From: an uncultured Alphaproteobacteria bacterium
GTDB lineage: Bacteria > Pseudomonadota > Alphaproteobacteria > Rhodobacterales > Rhodobacteraceae
NCBI GenBank assembly: GCA_902562285.1
Contig: CACESU010000001.1
Coordinates: forward strand, 62,001 to 126,000
DNA length: 64,000 nucleotides
Direction of reading: 5' to 3'
The translations under genes were made by a program, and so were the position numbers. The notes beneath the pieces were generated by a model, which saw nothing but the letters and a program-made list of their open reading frames with translations, made no database searches and had not been told where the DNA came from. Positions 8,882 to 18,669 of this stretch are shown one piece after another; position 1 is the first letter of the stretch, and the number at the start of each line of letters is the position of its first letter.

Positions 8882-10336
8882 TTAAATACATAAAGGTGGT
8901 GGAATAAAGCCACCCAATTCTCTTTCTACTGCTTCCGCAAAGGCTAATGCTGTGAAGTCACGACCATGGCTTGCAATTGCTTGATATCCTACAGGAAGCC
9001 CTCTAACAAGTCCAATTGGTCCTACAACGCTTGGTAATCCAATAACACCTGAATAACCAGACCAATAGAGTTGTGCCATTTCAGGATATTTTTTGCCATT
9101 TATATTTAAAAACCTTTGGAAGCGAGGACCTTTTTGATCATGATTAAATGCAGGTGTTCCAGTAGCTGGAGCAAGAAGAATATCGATATCTTCAAAATAT
9201 GCATCAAATGCTAATCTATGTTTATTTCTTTGTTTGTTTAAGTTAATCCAGTCTCTATGCAGAAGTGATAAACCCTCAAATCGTGTACCACAAATGCGGC
9301 TTACACTGTCATTATTCAATTTCTTTACACCTTTGGTAAGTGCATTTATTTGCTCTTTTGTAAAGTGAGGTGAATCAGATGCACCCACTAACTTTAGGTA
9401 AATCATAAAATGTAATTCGTTATCAATATCAGGTAATTTGTTTCGAATTATTTTTGCACCTGCATTTTCCAAATTCATAACAAACTTCTCTAATTTATCT
9501 AGATAATCATTATCAACAGGGCTTTCTGGATCATTAAGTTTTAATCCAATCCTGAATTGGCTCAACTTAGTTCTGTCATCTGGTGGTAAATTATTTTTAA
9601 ATGCTGTTGATTCTATTGCTCGTAAACCTCTAATAGCCTCAAAAGCAAGCTTTAGATCTTCGGCTGTTCTGGCCAATGGTCCAACCACTGAAATATCTGA
9701 CTCAGAATGTGTTTCTTCAATACACTGACCTTGAGAAGAAACGACTTTAAATGTAGGTTTCATTCCAAAAATACCACAGTAATGAGCCGGATTTCTTATT
9801 GATGAGCCTGCATCACTGCCAATTTCGAGAGCACTCATGCCAGTTGAAAGTGCAGCCGCTGATCCTCCAGAAGAACCTCCAGGAGTACGGGTTTGATCCC
9901 AAGGGTTATTGGTTGTTCCATAGATTTTGTTAAAAGTCTGCCATTCAACAAGATCAAGTGGAACATTTGTTTTACCAAAAACTATAGCACCAGCACTACG
10001 CAGTCTTGCTACTGCATCGCTATCAGTTGTTGCAATATTATGAATATTTTTTGGATCTCCCCAGGTAGTAGGTGCTCCTGAAAGGTTAAAAGACTCTTTA
10101 ACTGTCATCGGCACGCCATGTAATGGACCACGAAAATTACCTGTAGCTGTTTCTTTATCTATTTGCCTAGCTATTTCTTTAGCAGCTTTTCTATCTTGCC
10201 AAATAACCGCATTTATCTCTGGATTGAATTTATCAATTTGTTCAAAATAAGCTTCTAGAAGGTCTATGGCTTTAATTGACCTTTTTTGTATGGCTATTGC
10301 ATGTTGTTTTGCAGATTTGAAAACAATTGAAGACAT
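8882..10336 (-). CDS. Amidase (amidase signature family)
   Basis: TPGGSSGGSAAALSTGMSALEIGSDAGSSIRNPAHYCGIFGMKPT; HGVPMTVKESF. Confidence 0.95.
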   Translation of the reverse strand: MSSIVFKSAKQHAIAIQKRSIKAIDLLEAYFEQIDKFNPEINAVIWQDRKAAKEIARQIDKETATGNFRGPLHGVPMTVKESFNLSGAPTTWGDPKNIHNIATTDSDAVARLRSAGAIVFGKTNVPLDLVEWQTFNKIYGTTNNPWDQTRTPGGSSGGSAAALSTGMSALEIGSDAGSSIRNPAHYCGIFGMKPTFKVVSSQGQCIEETHSESDISVVGPLARTAEDLKLAFEAIRGLRAIESTAFKNNLPPDDRTKLSQFRIGLKLNDPESPVDNDYLDKLEKFVMNLENAGAKIIRNKLPDIDNELHFMIYLKLVGASDSPHFTKEQINALTKGVKKLNNDSVSRICGTRFEGLSLLHRDWINLNKQRNKHRLAFDAYFEDIDILLAPATGTPAFNHDQKGPRFQRFLNINGKKYPEMAQLYWSGYSGVIGLPSVVGPIGLVRGLPVGYQAIASHGRDFTALAFAEAVERELGGFIPPPLCI

Positions 10337-10535
10337 ATCTATACCTTCTATAAATCAACATTATCAATTTTTAAATAACAATTTTAGAAAAGCAAGTTTA
10401 GATTCCAATATATCTTATTAAAATAATTTATTTAAGTTTTCAGTTAAATATAATTTTCAATTATAATTAGTTAAAAATATTATAAATTTTAAATAAATTT
10501 TAATTTTGTAATAAATAGATCCTTACAACTGATGA

Positions 10536-10595
10536 ATAGTCAGTAAACAAATAAATCTTACTCACTATACAACTTATTAAAAAATAGTTTTTTTA
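10536..10595. promoter_or_regulatory. Intergenic element copy 2, upstream of the second ureohydrolase
   Basis: Shares ATAGTCAGTAARCA..TACTCAnTATACAA...AAAAATAGTTTTTTTA with 5437-5498. Confidence 0.55.
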
Positions 10596-10815
10596 CTTTT
10601 TATCCCGTGATAATTATAAATAATCAAATAAAATTATGTTATAAAAGGATATTTTTTGATGTTAAATTTTCCAAACTTTAAAAACATTTTTTTCATAATT
10701 AGAAGACTATATTTTCAGGAGACATAAATAACTTTTCACCGATCAAATATAAACATTTTTAAGCTTAATAAACATCAATTTAAATTTAAAATTATCAAAA
10801 AAGGAAAATTAATCA

Positions 10816-11772
10816 ATGTCAAATTCTATTACAAATCCACCCAAAAAAGAATTCCAAAGTTTTCATAATTTTCCAATTATTAATGATTTGGACAATTTTA
10901 AAGCTGATGTAGCTTTCTTGGGAATTCCTTTTGGAGACCCATATTCCATGGGAGAGGCAAGTAATGATCAATCTAATGCTCCAACACATATAAGAAGATA
11001 CTGTGAAAGGGCTTTAAGAGGACTTGATCGATATGATTTTGATATTGGAGGAACTCTTTTAAATGGAGAAGATATTACAGTTGTAGATTGTGGAGATGTA
11101 ATTGGGGAGGCAAAAGATGTAATTGGAAATCATGATAGGTCTGAGAAAGCAGTTAGAAAAGTATTATCCTCTGGAGCAATGCCAATTATCTTAGGAGGTG
11201 ATCACGCAATTCCTATTCCTGTTTTTCGTGCCTTAGAAAATCATGGTCCTATTACCTTGGTTCAGGTAGATGCACACATAGATTGGAGGGATGTATTTCA
11301 TGGCGTAAGCTATGGATTATCAAGTGTGATTAGGAGAGCTTCTGAAATGGATCATATTGATGAAATTTTTCAGATTGGACTTCGATCAGCTGGAAGTGCA
11401 AGGCCGGAGGAAGCGGAAGCTGCTTTAGATTATGGTTCAAATTTGATTACCGATATAGAATTGCAAGAAGTTGGAATGAAAGCAATTCTTGATAGAATCC
11501 CTGATAATCAAAATTATTATTTAACAATAGACGCTGACGGAGTCGATCCCACTATAATGCCTGCAGTTGCTGGACCTGCTCCTGGTGGAGTAAATTATGC
11601 ACAGATGAGGACATTAATACAAGGATTAGTAAAAAAAGGTAGAGTTTTAGGAATGGATATTGTTGAAATTACTCCGGCTAAAGATGTAAACGGAATTTCT
11701 GCTATTACAGCTGGTAGGTTCATATGTAATTTAATAGGAACGGCTGTAAGAGCGGGTTATTTTAAAAAGTAA
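10816..11772 (+). CDS. Ureohydrolase (agmatinase/arginase) family protein
   Basis: ILGGDHAIPIPVFRAL, VQVDAHIDWRD, LTIDADGVDPTIMPAVAGPAPGG; paralogue of 2417..3391. Confidence 0.92.
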   Translation: MSNSITNPPKKEFQSFHNFPIINDLDNFKADVAFLGIPFGDPYSMGEASNDQSNAPTHIRRYCERALRGLDRYDFDIGGTLLNGEDITVVDCGDVIGEAKDVIGNHDRSEKAVRKVLSSGAMPIILGGDHAIPIPVFRALENHGPITLVQVDAHIDWRDVFHGVSYGLSSVIRRASEMDHIDEIFQIGLRSAGSARPEEAEAALDYGSNLITDIELQEVGMKAILDRIPDNQNYYLTIDADGVDPTIMPAVAGPAPGGVNYAQMRTLIQGLVKKGRVLGMDIVEITPAKDVNGISAITAGRFICNLIGTAVRAGYFKK

Positions 11773-11812
11773 TTTCCATTGTAAATTAGTTACTTAAAAA
11801 GGTTTTAATTAA

Positions 11813-13177
11813 ATGAGCTCTGATCAGCTAATTATTAGTAAACTTACAAGTGGGATTAAAAAATTAAACACTATAAAAATTCCAAAAGAAATAATTAATA
11901 TAGCCAAAAATCTGATCATTGATATATCAGGAGTTACATTTGCAGGATCAAGAACAAAGTCCGCATCACTAATTTATAACTTAGCAAAAGAAACCTATTT
12001 AGAAGGTAATTGTGAAATTATTGGAATGAAGAAAAAATTAAATCCAGCAGGTGCTGCTTTTGTTAATGGTGCTTTGGGTCATTCACTTGATTTTGATGAC
12101 AACTGCTATGCCGGAGTAGTACATGGTTCATCTGTTGTTTTTCCAGCTGTATTGGCTTGTGCACAGCAAAATAAACTTTCAGGTGCTGAGTTATTAAAAA
12201 GTTTTATAATAGGTTTAGAAATTCAATTTGCCGTTGCAAAAGCTTTTTCTAATGATATTTATCATAAAGGATGGTGGACTACCTCAGTTTTTGGTTCTGT
12301 TGGTAGCACAGCTGGTACTGCTTCTTTGTTAGGTTTGAAAACTAATAAAATTAAAAATGCACTATCTATTTCATTGTCTGGTGTTGGAGCAGTCCGCGCG
12401 ATAAGAGGAACAAATGCTAAGCATTACTATTGTGGTAAATCTGCTGAAAATGGTATATTATCTTCAAATATTGCAAAAAAAGGTGCAACAGGGCCTAATG
12501 ATGTTTTTGAGGATAGGAATGGGATATTAAAAATCCTTAATGATAATGAATTTAATTATGAGTTAATCAAAAATATTGGTGATGATTTTAGTTTGCTTGA
12601 TCCAGGAGTAGATATAAAAAAATATCCAGTATGTTATGCTAGCCATGCAGCAGCTGACGGAATAAACTCTATTCTAAAATCAAAAAAAATAAAAATAAGA
12701 GAAATCAGTCAAGTTATATGTACAGTCCCTCCAATAATTGCTTCTAATTTAACATATAATAATCCTACAACAGTAAAAGAAGCTCAATTTAGTATGCAAT
12801 TTTCCATTGCAATGATTATTAAATTTGGTTCTATCAAGTTAAATTTTTTAGATGATAAATATATCTTGGATGAAGATACAAAAAAATTGATGGAAATAAT
12901 AGATATGAGGGTAGGGGAACTTCCGAATAATATAAAAAAGTCTGAAATTATTTGTCCAGAGTGGTCAAATGTAAAACTGTTTGATAAATCTGGGAATTGC
13001 TATGAAAAATTTATGGGTGCTCCTATTGGTTCAGCTAAAAAGCCACTAGATCAAGCAATGCTTTTTAATAAGTTTAAATCTTGCATCGAATTTTCAGAAA
13101 TTACTCAATCAGCTGAATCTATTTATGAAAGAATTATAAATATCGAAAAAATCAAAAATTGCAGAAAATTATTTTAA
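11813..13177 (+). CDS. MmgE/PrpD family protein
   Basis: ISGVTFAGSRTKSA, FVNGALGHSLDFDDN, KKYPVCYASHAAADGI. Confidence 0.88.
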   Translation: MSSDQLIISKLTSGIKKLNTIKIPKEIINIAKNLIIDISGVTFAGSRTKSASLIYNLAKETYLEGNCEIIGMKKKLNPAGAAFVNGALGHSLDFDDNCYAGVVHGSSVVFPAVLACAQQNKLSGAELLKSFIIGLEIQFAVAKAFSNDIYHKGWWTTSVFGSVGSTAGTASLLGLKTNKIKNALSISLSGVGAVRAIRGTNAKHYYCGKSAENGILSSNIAKKGATGPNDVFEDRNGILKILNDNEFNYELIKNIGDDFSLLDPGVDIKKYPVCYASHAAADGINSILKSKKIKIREISQVICTVPPIIASNLTYNNPTTVKEAQFSMQFSIAMIIKFGSIKLNFLDDKYILDEDTKKLMEIIDMRVGELPNNIKKSEIICPEWSNVKLFDKSGNCYEKFMGAPIGSAKKPLDQAMLFNKFKSCIEFSEITQSAESIYERIINIEKIKNCRKLF

Positions 13178-13255
13178 TTTTGTTATAAATTTGAATACTT
13201 TAAGTACAGTAGATAAAATTTCAATTATTATTTTTCAAAAAGATTGGAATAAATT

Positions 13256-14401
13256 ATGTTGTTAAATGCAAATTGGTCATATCCAACTTCAATTCGCTTT
13301 GGAGTAGGTCGTATAATCGAAATAGCAGAGGCTTGTAAAAATATTGGCATAAAAAAACCATTGCTTGTTACTGACAAAGGTTTAGCAAAACTCGATATTA
13401 CTAATAAAACCTTGGATATTTTATGTAAAGCAGGCCTTGGGCGTTCAATTTTTTCAGAGGTAGACCCAAATCCTACAGAACTTAATGCTGCCTCTGGCAT
13501 AGAAATATTTAAAGAAGGTAAACATGACGGGGTTATCGCTTTCGGGGGTGGATCTGGCATAGATCTTGGTAAATTAATCGCTTTTATGGTTGGTCAAAAA
13601 CGACCAATTTGGGATTTTGAAGATCTTAGTGATTGGTGGACTAGGGCAGATACAACTGGGATTAAGCCTATAATTGCTATACCAACAACAGCGGGGACTG
13701 GTTCAGAGGTTGGTAGGGCTTCTGTTATAACTAACAGCGAAACGAAAGAGAAAAAAATTATTTTTCATCCTAAATTTCTTCCTAGAATTGTTATTTGTGA
13801 TCCAGAATTGACTGTTGGAATGCCGTCATCAATCACTTCTGGAACTGGGATGGATGCTTTTGCACATTGCTTAGAAGCTTATTGTTCACCGCATTATCAT
13901 CCAATGTCCCACGGTATTGCACTAGAAGGTATGCGGCTAATTAAAGAAAATCTGCCAATTGTTTTTAAAGATGGGTCCAATATCAATGGACGCGCTAATA
14001 TGATGTCTGCAGCAATAATGGGAGCAACGGCTTTTCAAAAAGGTCTTGGGGTAATACATGCAGCTTCGCACCCAATAGGCGCGGTTCATAATACACATCA
14101 CGGTACTACAAATGCTGTAATAATGCAGGAAGCACTTTTGATTAATAGAAGGGCGATAGAACCCAGAATTGAAAAATTATGTAATTATCTTGATATTTCA
14201 GGAGGATTTGAGGGATTTATATCATTTATTAAAAATCTGAATATAGTATTAAATATCCCTAAGTCTTTGATTGAATTAGGAGTAAAAAATCCAAATATAG
14301 AGGCTTTGGCTGAGTCGGCTCTTAAGGACCCAAGTTGTGGTGGTAATCCAATAAAATTAACTAAGGAAAATTTGACTAGGCTATTAAAAAACTGCATGTA
14401 A
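13256..14401 (+). CDS. Iron-containing alcohol dehydrogenase
   Basis: IAFGGGSGIDLGK; PIIAIPTTAGTGSEVGRASVI; GMDAFAHCLEAYCSPHYHPM; HAASHPIGAVHNTHHG. Confidence 0.93.
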   Translation: MLLNANWSYPTSIRFGVGRIIEIAEACKNIGIKKPLLVTDKGLAKLDITNKTLDILCKAGLGRSIFSEVDPNPTELNAASGIEIFKEGKHDGVIAFGGGSGIDLGKLIAFMVGQKRPIWDFEDLSDWWTRADTTGIKPIIAIPTTAGTGSEVGRASVITNSETKEKKIIFHPKFLPRIVICDPELTVGMPSSITSGTGMDAFAHCLEAYCSPHYHPMSHGIALEGMRLIKENLPIVFKDGSNINGRANMMSAAIMGATAFQKGLGVIHAASHPIGAVHNTHHGTTNAVIMQEALLINRRAIEPRIEKLCNYLDISGGFEGFISFIKNLNIVLNIPKSLIELGVKNPNIEALAESALKDPSCGGNPIKLTKENLTRLLKNCM

Positions 14402-14562
14402 TTTAATAAAAAGATAAGACTATTACTTTATTTTAATATTAAACAATTAAAATATTTTTGGTATTCTAGTAAGCTTTTAATATTTTTTAATTATAGATTA
14501 AATAAATTTATAAGATTTCTGGTGTGTATTTTTTCTTTATATAGAATATTAAAATTTAATTT

Positions 14563-14735
14563 CCTGTGATTCATTTGGGATGCTGTATAATGTTCTGATT
14601 TGAATCCTCGAGCATTAGAGCGATTTTAAATAATGATAAAAACTAAAATATTGAATGAGCTAGTGCAGATCAGAATTTCAGATATAAAGTTCTATCTTCT
14701 TAATATGGGTTAAATCTATTGTTTTTGTAAACACA
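14563..14735. repeat. Diverged repeat, left copy, flanking the glycan island
   Basis: CCTGTGATTCAT...CTGTA.AT...TGATTTGAATC..CGAGCATTAGAG matches 27081-27140; later ATCAGAATTTCAGAT...CTTAATATGG matches the start of the 27239 ORF. Confidence 0.5.
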
Positions 14736-14774
14736 TTAATGGGGTTCAGTCTTATATGACAATGTTAATTACTT

Positions 14775-15437
14775 CTAAGGGGTATTAAAACCTGTCCAGC
14801 CAGCATGATAAGCTGAAAACTCAAGGTTTGCACCTACAACTTCAGCATATTCAGCGACCAAACGCCCCTTACCCCCTGGTTTTGGTTCGCCACGAAAAGA
14901 AACCTTGCCTTCAGTGATGACAAAATCAGCATCCTGCATGCAATCATCCACAACAACCATTGTTTCAGGTTTAAGAAATCCATGTATTGATGTCAATTCC
15001 TTGAGGTGATGAATTGCAGATGGTTGCCAATAAATCCAGTCAAGATCAAAAGAATCTAGATAAAATAAGGGTACGCATATTTCCTTAATTTGCGCTTCCT
15101 TTACAAAATTATGAAGAAATAGAACACTATCTGATTGAACAATTTTAACCTTATCTGAAACCAAAGTTTTGCATACCTTTACAGCTTGGGGCGACAAGTC
15201 AACTGTTGTTACAGAGGAACCATCGTTTCTTGCGTTAACATATTTGTCAAATAGCACAGTGCTACAGCCATCACCGACCCAGTTACCTTTTAGTCTTGCA
15301 CATCCTGTTTCTACGATCATCACTGGTCCGCTAAAGCAATCGATATGCTCAAATATTTTTCTAAATGTGGTACCTCTATGTTGAAGTTTGCCTTCGATTT
15401 GTTTAAAAAAGTTCCAGAATAACGTGGATTGGCTCAT
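14775..15437 (-). CDS. Class I SAM-dependent methyltransferase-like protein
   Basis: VMIVETGCARLKGNWVGDGCSTVLFDKYV; VTTVDLSPQAVKVCKTLV; FYLDSFDLDWIYWQPSAIHHLKEL. Confidence 0.6.
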   Translation of the reverse strand: MSQSTLFWNFFKQIEGKLQHRGTTFRKIFEHIDCFSGPVMIVETGCARLKGNWVGDGCSTVLFDKYVNARNDGSSVTTVDLSPQAVKVCKTLVSDKVKIVQSDSVLFLHNFVKEAQIKEICVPLFYLDSFDLDWIYWQPSAIHHLKELTSIHGFLKPETMVVVDDCMQDADFVITEGKVSFRGEPKPGGKGRLVAEYAEVVGANLEFSAYHAGWTGFNTP

Positions 15438-15618
15438 TTGACTAGTTCATATCTTATTAATAAATGTTTATTATAACTGCAGTATCCATGCCAGTTGTAA
15501 AATGGCTAGATCCTCTCCCTTTTAATAAGATGTAATCAATTTGTTATTAGCATTTTTAAGTACGTTGATGGCACAAAACTTGCTCACATCTGAAACCAAT
15601 ATAAAATAGGTATGAAGT

Positions 15619-16716
15619 ATGAAAATCTATCTATGGGGTCAGCGTAATTTCTTTGGTGGTGGCGTACATTTTGCAAGCTTCACAGATGCAATGAAAAGGC
15701 TAAATATTTTTGGTAGCCAAGTTCAGGAAGTTGATATTCAGGGGCAGAACCTTCAGACAGTTGTGGAACAGACAACAGTTCAAGATACAAATGTACTTTT
15801 TTTCCCCCTTAATGAAAACCTTTCTTTAAAGGGTTTCATTATCAAATGGGGTATTTTTGAAATTGATATTTTACCCACTTTTTATATTGACTATCTGACT
15901 AGAAGTGATCTGATCTGGGTACCCAGTCAGTGGGCTCGGCAAGTTCTCATAAATCATGGTATTGATGAGAGAAAGGTAGATGTAGTACCTGAAGGAGTTG
16001 ATGCTAGCGTTTTTCATCCCTTTACCCGAGATATAAAATTGAAAGATGATATATTTCGCTTCTATATGCTAGGTAAGAAAGAAAACCGTAAAGGTTTTTC
16101 AGAACTACTTGAGGGGTTCAAACTGGCATTTGACAATGACCCATCAGTTTTACTTTGTTTAAAAGCTGATAATTTCTTGTCTGATCAAGTAAAGAAAACT
16201 GATAAGAATGCTGAAGTAAGACAAGAAGTACAGGCTCTAGGTCTTACTAATGTGAAGCAGATCACAGGCCAACTTCATTCCCAAAAGCTTAGCTTGATTT
16301 ACAGTTATTGCGATGCGCTGGCATTTCCAACCAGAGCCGAGGGCTGGGGGCTTCCTCTATGTGAAGCTATTGCCTGTGGAATGCCCTCTATCACAAATTT
16401 TTATAGTGGACAGACTGAATATCTGAGACTGGTGAAAGATAAAATAAGATTTCTTGACTACAGGCTTAAAAATATTGACTGTCCAGATTTTATATCTGCC
16501 TGGGGTGAGTGCGGATCTTGGGCTGTGGCATCACCTGAAAAAATTGCTGAGGCTATGGTGGATATACGTGATAACTACGGAATTTGGTGTGAAAAAGCTC
16601 TTGAAGCAAGTGATATAATCCGCTCTCAGTTTTCATGGGAAAGGGCTGCAGATAAGGCCATATCTTCACTAAAAGAAAAAGGCATGATAACTATGAAGAT
16701 TAATTTACAAATTTGA
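15619..16716 (+). CDS. Glycosyltransferase (GT4-like)
   Basis: WVPSQWARQVLINHGIDERKVDVVPEGVD; ALAFPTRAEGWGLPLCEAIACGMP. Confidence 0.85.
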   Translation: MKIYLWGQRNFFGGGVHFASFTDAMKRLNIFGSQVQEVDIQGQNLQTVVEQTTVQDTNVLFFPLNENLSLKGFIIKWGIFEIDILPTFYIDYLTRSDLIWVPSQWARQVLINHGIDERKVDVVPEGVDASVFHPFTRDIKLKDDIFRFYMLGKKENRKGFSELLEGFKLAFDNDPSVLLCLKADNFLSDQVKKTDKNAEVRQEVQALGLTNVKQITGQLHSQKLSLIYSYCDALAFPTRAEGWGLPLCEAIACGMPSITNFYSGQTEYLRLVKDKIRFLDYRLKNIDCPDFISAWGECGSWAVASPEKIAEAMVDIRDNYGIWCEKALEASDIIRSQFSWERAADKAISSLKEKGMITMKINLQI

Positions 16717-16837
16717 AAATAAGTTGAACCTAAAGGTCACTTTTACAACATAATAATTTTATTCCTAACTTGAATAAAAACTAGTCAATTTATATGAATT
16801 CATAGAATCTTTTTATAGACCTGGTTTTTTTTATAAA

Positions 16838-17410
16838 CTATTTAGAGAACCTTTTTTCTAATACATCAATACGATCTGAAACAAGCTCCCATTGTTGATC
16901 CTTCTTAGATACAACGTTTGGTTTAATTGGCCAACTAATATTTAAAAGAGGATCATCATATCTAGCACCAGACTCATATTTGGGTGCGTATATTGCAGAA
17001 ACAACATAAATTACAGTTGTATTTGGTTCAAGAGTAATAAAAGCGTGCCCAAAGCCTTCTGGAATAATCAAACTTTTGCCATTACGGGGAGTAAGCTTGT
17101 GCCCAAACCATTGAAACTTTGTTTTCGATCCTACTCTCAAGTCTACAGCTACATCCCAAATTGAACCTGCAACACATGATACTACTTTAGTTTCTGAAAA
17201 AGGTGGATATTGAAAATGAATACCTCTTAATGTGCCCTTTTTTAATGACGTAGACGAATTTACATGGACGGCATCTATGCTTCTTCCTGCTTTTTCAATT
17301 TCATCAACTCCAAACAGTCTACAAAATATGCCTCTTTCATCACTCTGAATAGGTTTATGAAGGATAAATAAATCATTGATTGGGGTTTTCTCAAGTTTCA
17401 ATATTCTCAC
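16838..17410 (-). CDS. dTDP-4-dehydrorhamnose 3,5-epimerase family protein
   Basis: DERGIFCRLF, GTLRGIHFQYPPFSETKVVSCVAGSIWDVAVDLR, IPEGFGHAFITLEPNT. Confidence 0.9.
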   Translation of the reverse strand: MRILKLEKTPINDLFILHKPIQSDERGIFCRLFGVDEIEKAGRSIDAVHVNSSTSLKKGTLRGIHFQYPPFSETKVVSCVAGSIWDVAVDLRVGSKTKFQWFGHKLTPRNGKSLIIPEGFGHAFITLEPNTTVIYVVSAIYAPKYESGARYDDPLLNISWPIKPNVVSKKDQQWELVSDRIDVLEKRFSK

Positions 17411-17415
17411 CTTTC

Positions 17416-18651
17416 TCAGATATTTAATAGTTTAGGTTGTGCTATCCATATCCTAGCATTGGGTAGCATTCGTCTTATATTTTTTGATATCTCGGTAGCT
17501 AAATTCCAAGGTAAAATTAATACATCAGTTGGATTGCAAAGTCCTAGCTGCTCTGGAGCTATTACAGGTATACCAGAGCCAGGTAAAAATTTACCTTGTT
17601 TTTCTTTGCTTGCGTCAACCACATAAGTCAAATATTTTGAAGCCTCTCCAACAGCGTTTAAGAAAGTATTACCTTTGTGTGCGGCACCATAGCCAACTAC
17701 AACATCTCCATTCTTTTTTTTTTCCAATAACCATTCACGAAATTCACTTATAGATTCATTTACTCTCTTACTAAACAGTGTCCAAGTATTTTTATCAAAT
17801 AAACCATTATTGATTTCTGAAATCATTGTTTTTTTTACTGTAAAATCGGCTTCACCAGAACGCGCGAGCCAGTAACGGTTTGAGCCCCCATGAGTACTAA
17901 GCTGCTCTACATGAATTAATTGCAAACCATTTTTTTTTGCTATTTCAGATACGGAGTGAGCGGACAAATATGAGTAGTGCTCATGATAAATTGTATCAAA
18001 TAAGGTATTTTCTAGTAGCTTTGAAAACGATGGGTTTTCTACTGTAATAATTGTATCCTCATTGGTTAAAATTGAAATGCCAGACATAAAATCCTGAATG
18101 TCAGGTATATGTGCTAAGACATTGTTAGCAACAATAAGCTTTGGAAAATTGTATTTTTTCAACATATCCCTTGCTAGATCCTTACCAAAAAAACTATTTA
18201 TTGTAATAATACCTAAATTTTCTGAAATTTCAGCAACATTTGAAGCTGGCTCAACGCCCAATACAGGGATATTTTTCTTCTTAAACTGTGATAATAAGTA
18301 ACCATCATTACTTGCGATCTCAACAACGAGATCTTTTCTGGTTAACCTCAATCTTTTTATCATTTTTGTACAATAATTTTTGGCATGACTTACCCATGTG
18401 GAGCTTGCTGAAGATAAATATGGGTAATTTTTATGAAATATACGATCAGGAAGAACATATTCACCCAATTGGCCTAAGCCACATTTTGAACAAATCGAAA
18501 TATTTAGTGGAAATTTATCTAAATTATCTTTATGGCTATTTCCATATTCTGCAGGCAATGGTTGTTCCCCAAGATTTAATATACTTACTAGGGTGACACA
18601 TTCACATCCACGACAGATGGTTGTGCCTCTTTGGTTCATTAATTCTGCCAT
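17416..18651 (-). CDS. Sugar C-methyltransferase-like SAM methyltransferase (N-terminal zinc domain, C-terminal Methyltransf_14-like domain)
   Basis: CRGCECVTLVSILNLGEQPLPAEY, CSKCGLGQL, VEIASNDGYLL, DTIYHEHYSYLS, VVGYGAAHKGNTFLNAVG. Confidence 0.85.
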   Translation of the reverse strand: MAELMNQRGTTICRGCECVTLVSILNLGEQPLPAEYGNSHKDNLDKFPLNISICSKCGLGQLGEYVLPDRIFHKNYPYLSSASSTWVSHAKNYCTKMIKRLRLTRKDLVVEIASNDGYLLSQFKKKNIPVLGVEPASNVAEISENLGIITINSFFGKDLARDMLKKYNFPKLIVANNVLAHIPDIQDFMSGISILTNEDTIITVENPSFSKLLENTLFDTIYHEHYSYLSAHSVSEIAKKNGLQLIHVEQLSTHGGSNRYWLARSGEADFTVKKTMISEINNGLFDKNTWTLFSKRVNESISEFREWLLEKKKNGDVVVGYGAAHKGNTFLNAVGEASKYLTYVVDASKEKQGKFLPGSGIPVIAPEQLGLCNPTDVLILPWNLATEISKNIRRMLPNARIWIAQPKLLNI

Positions 18652-18669
18652 TAAATTGCTTTGTCCTTA

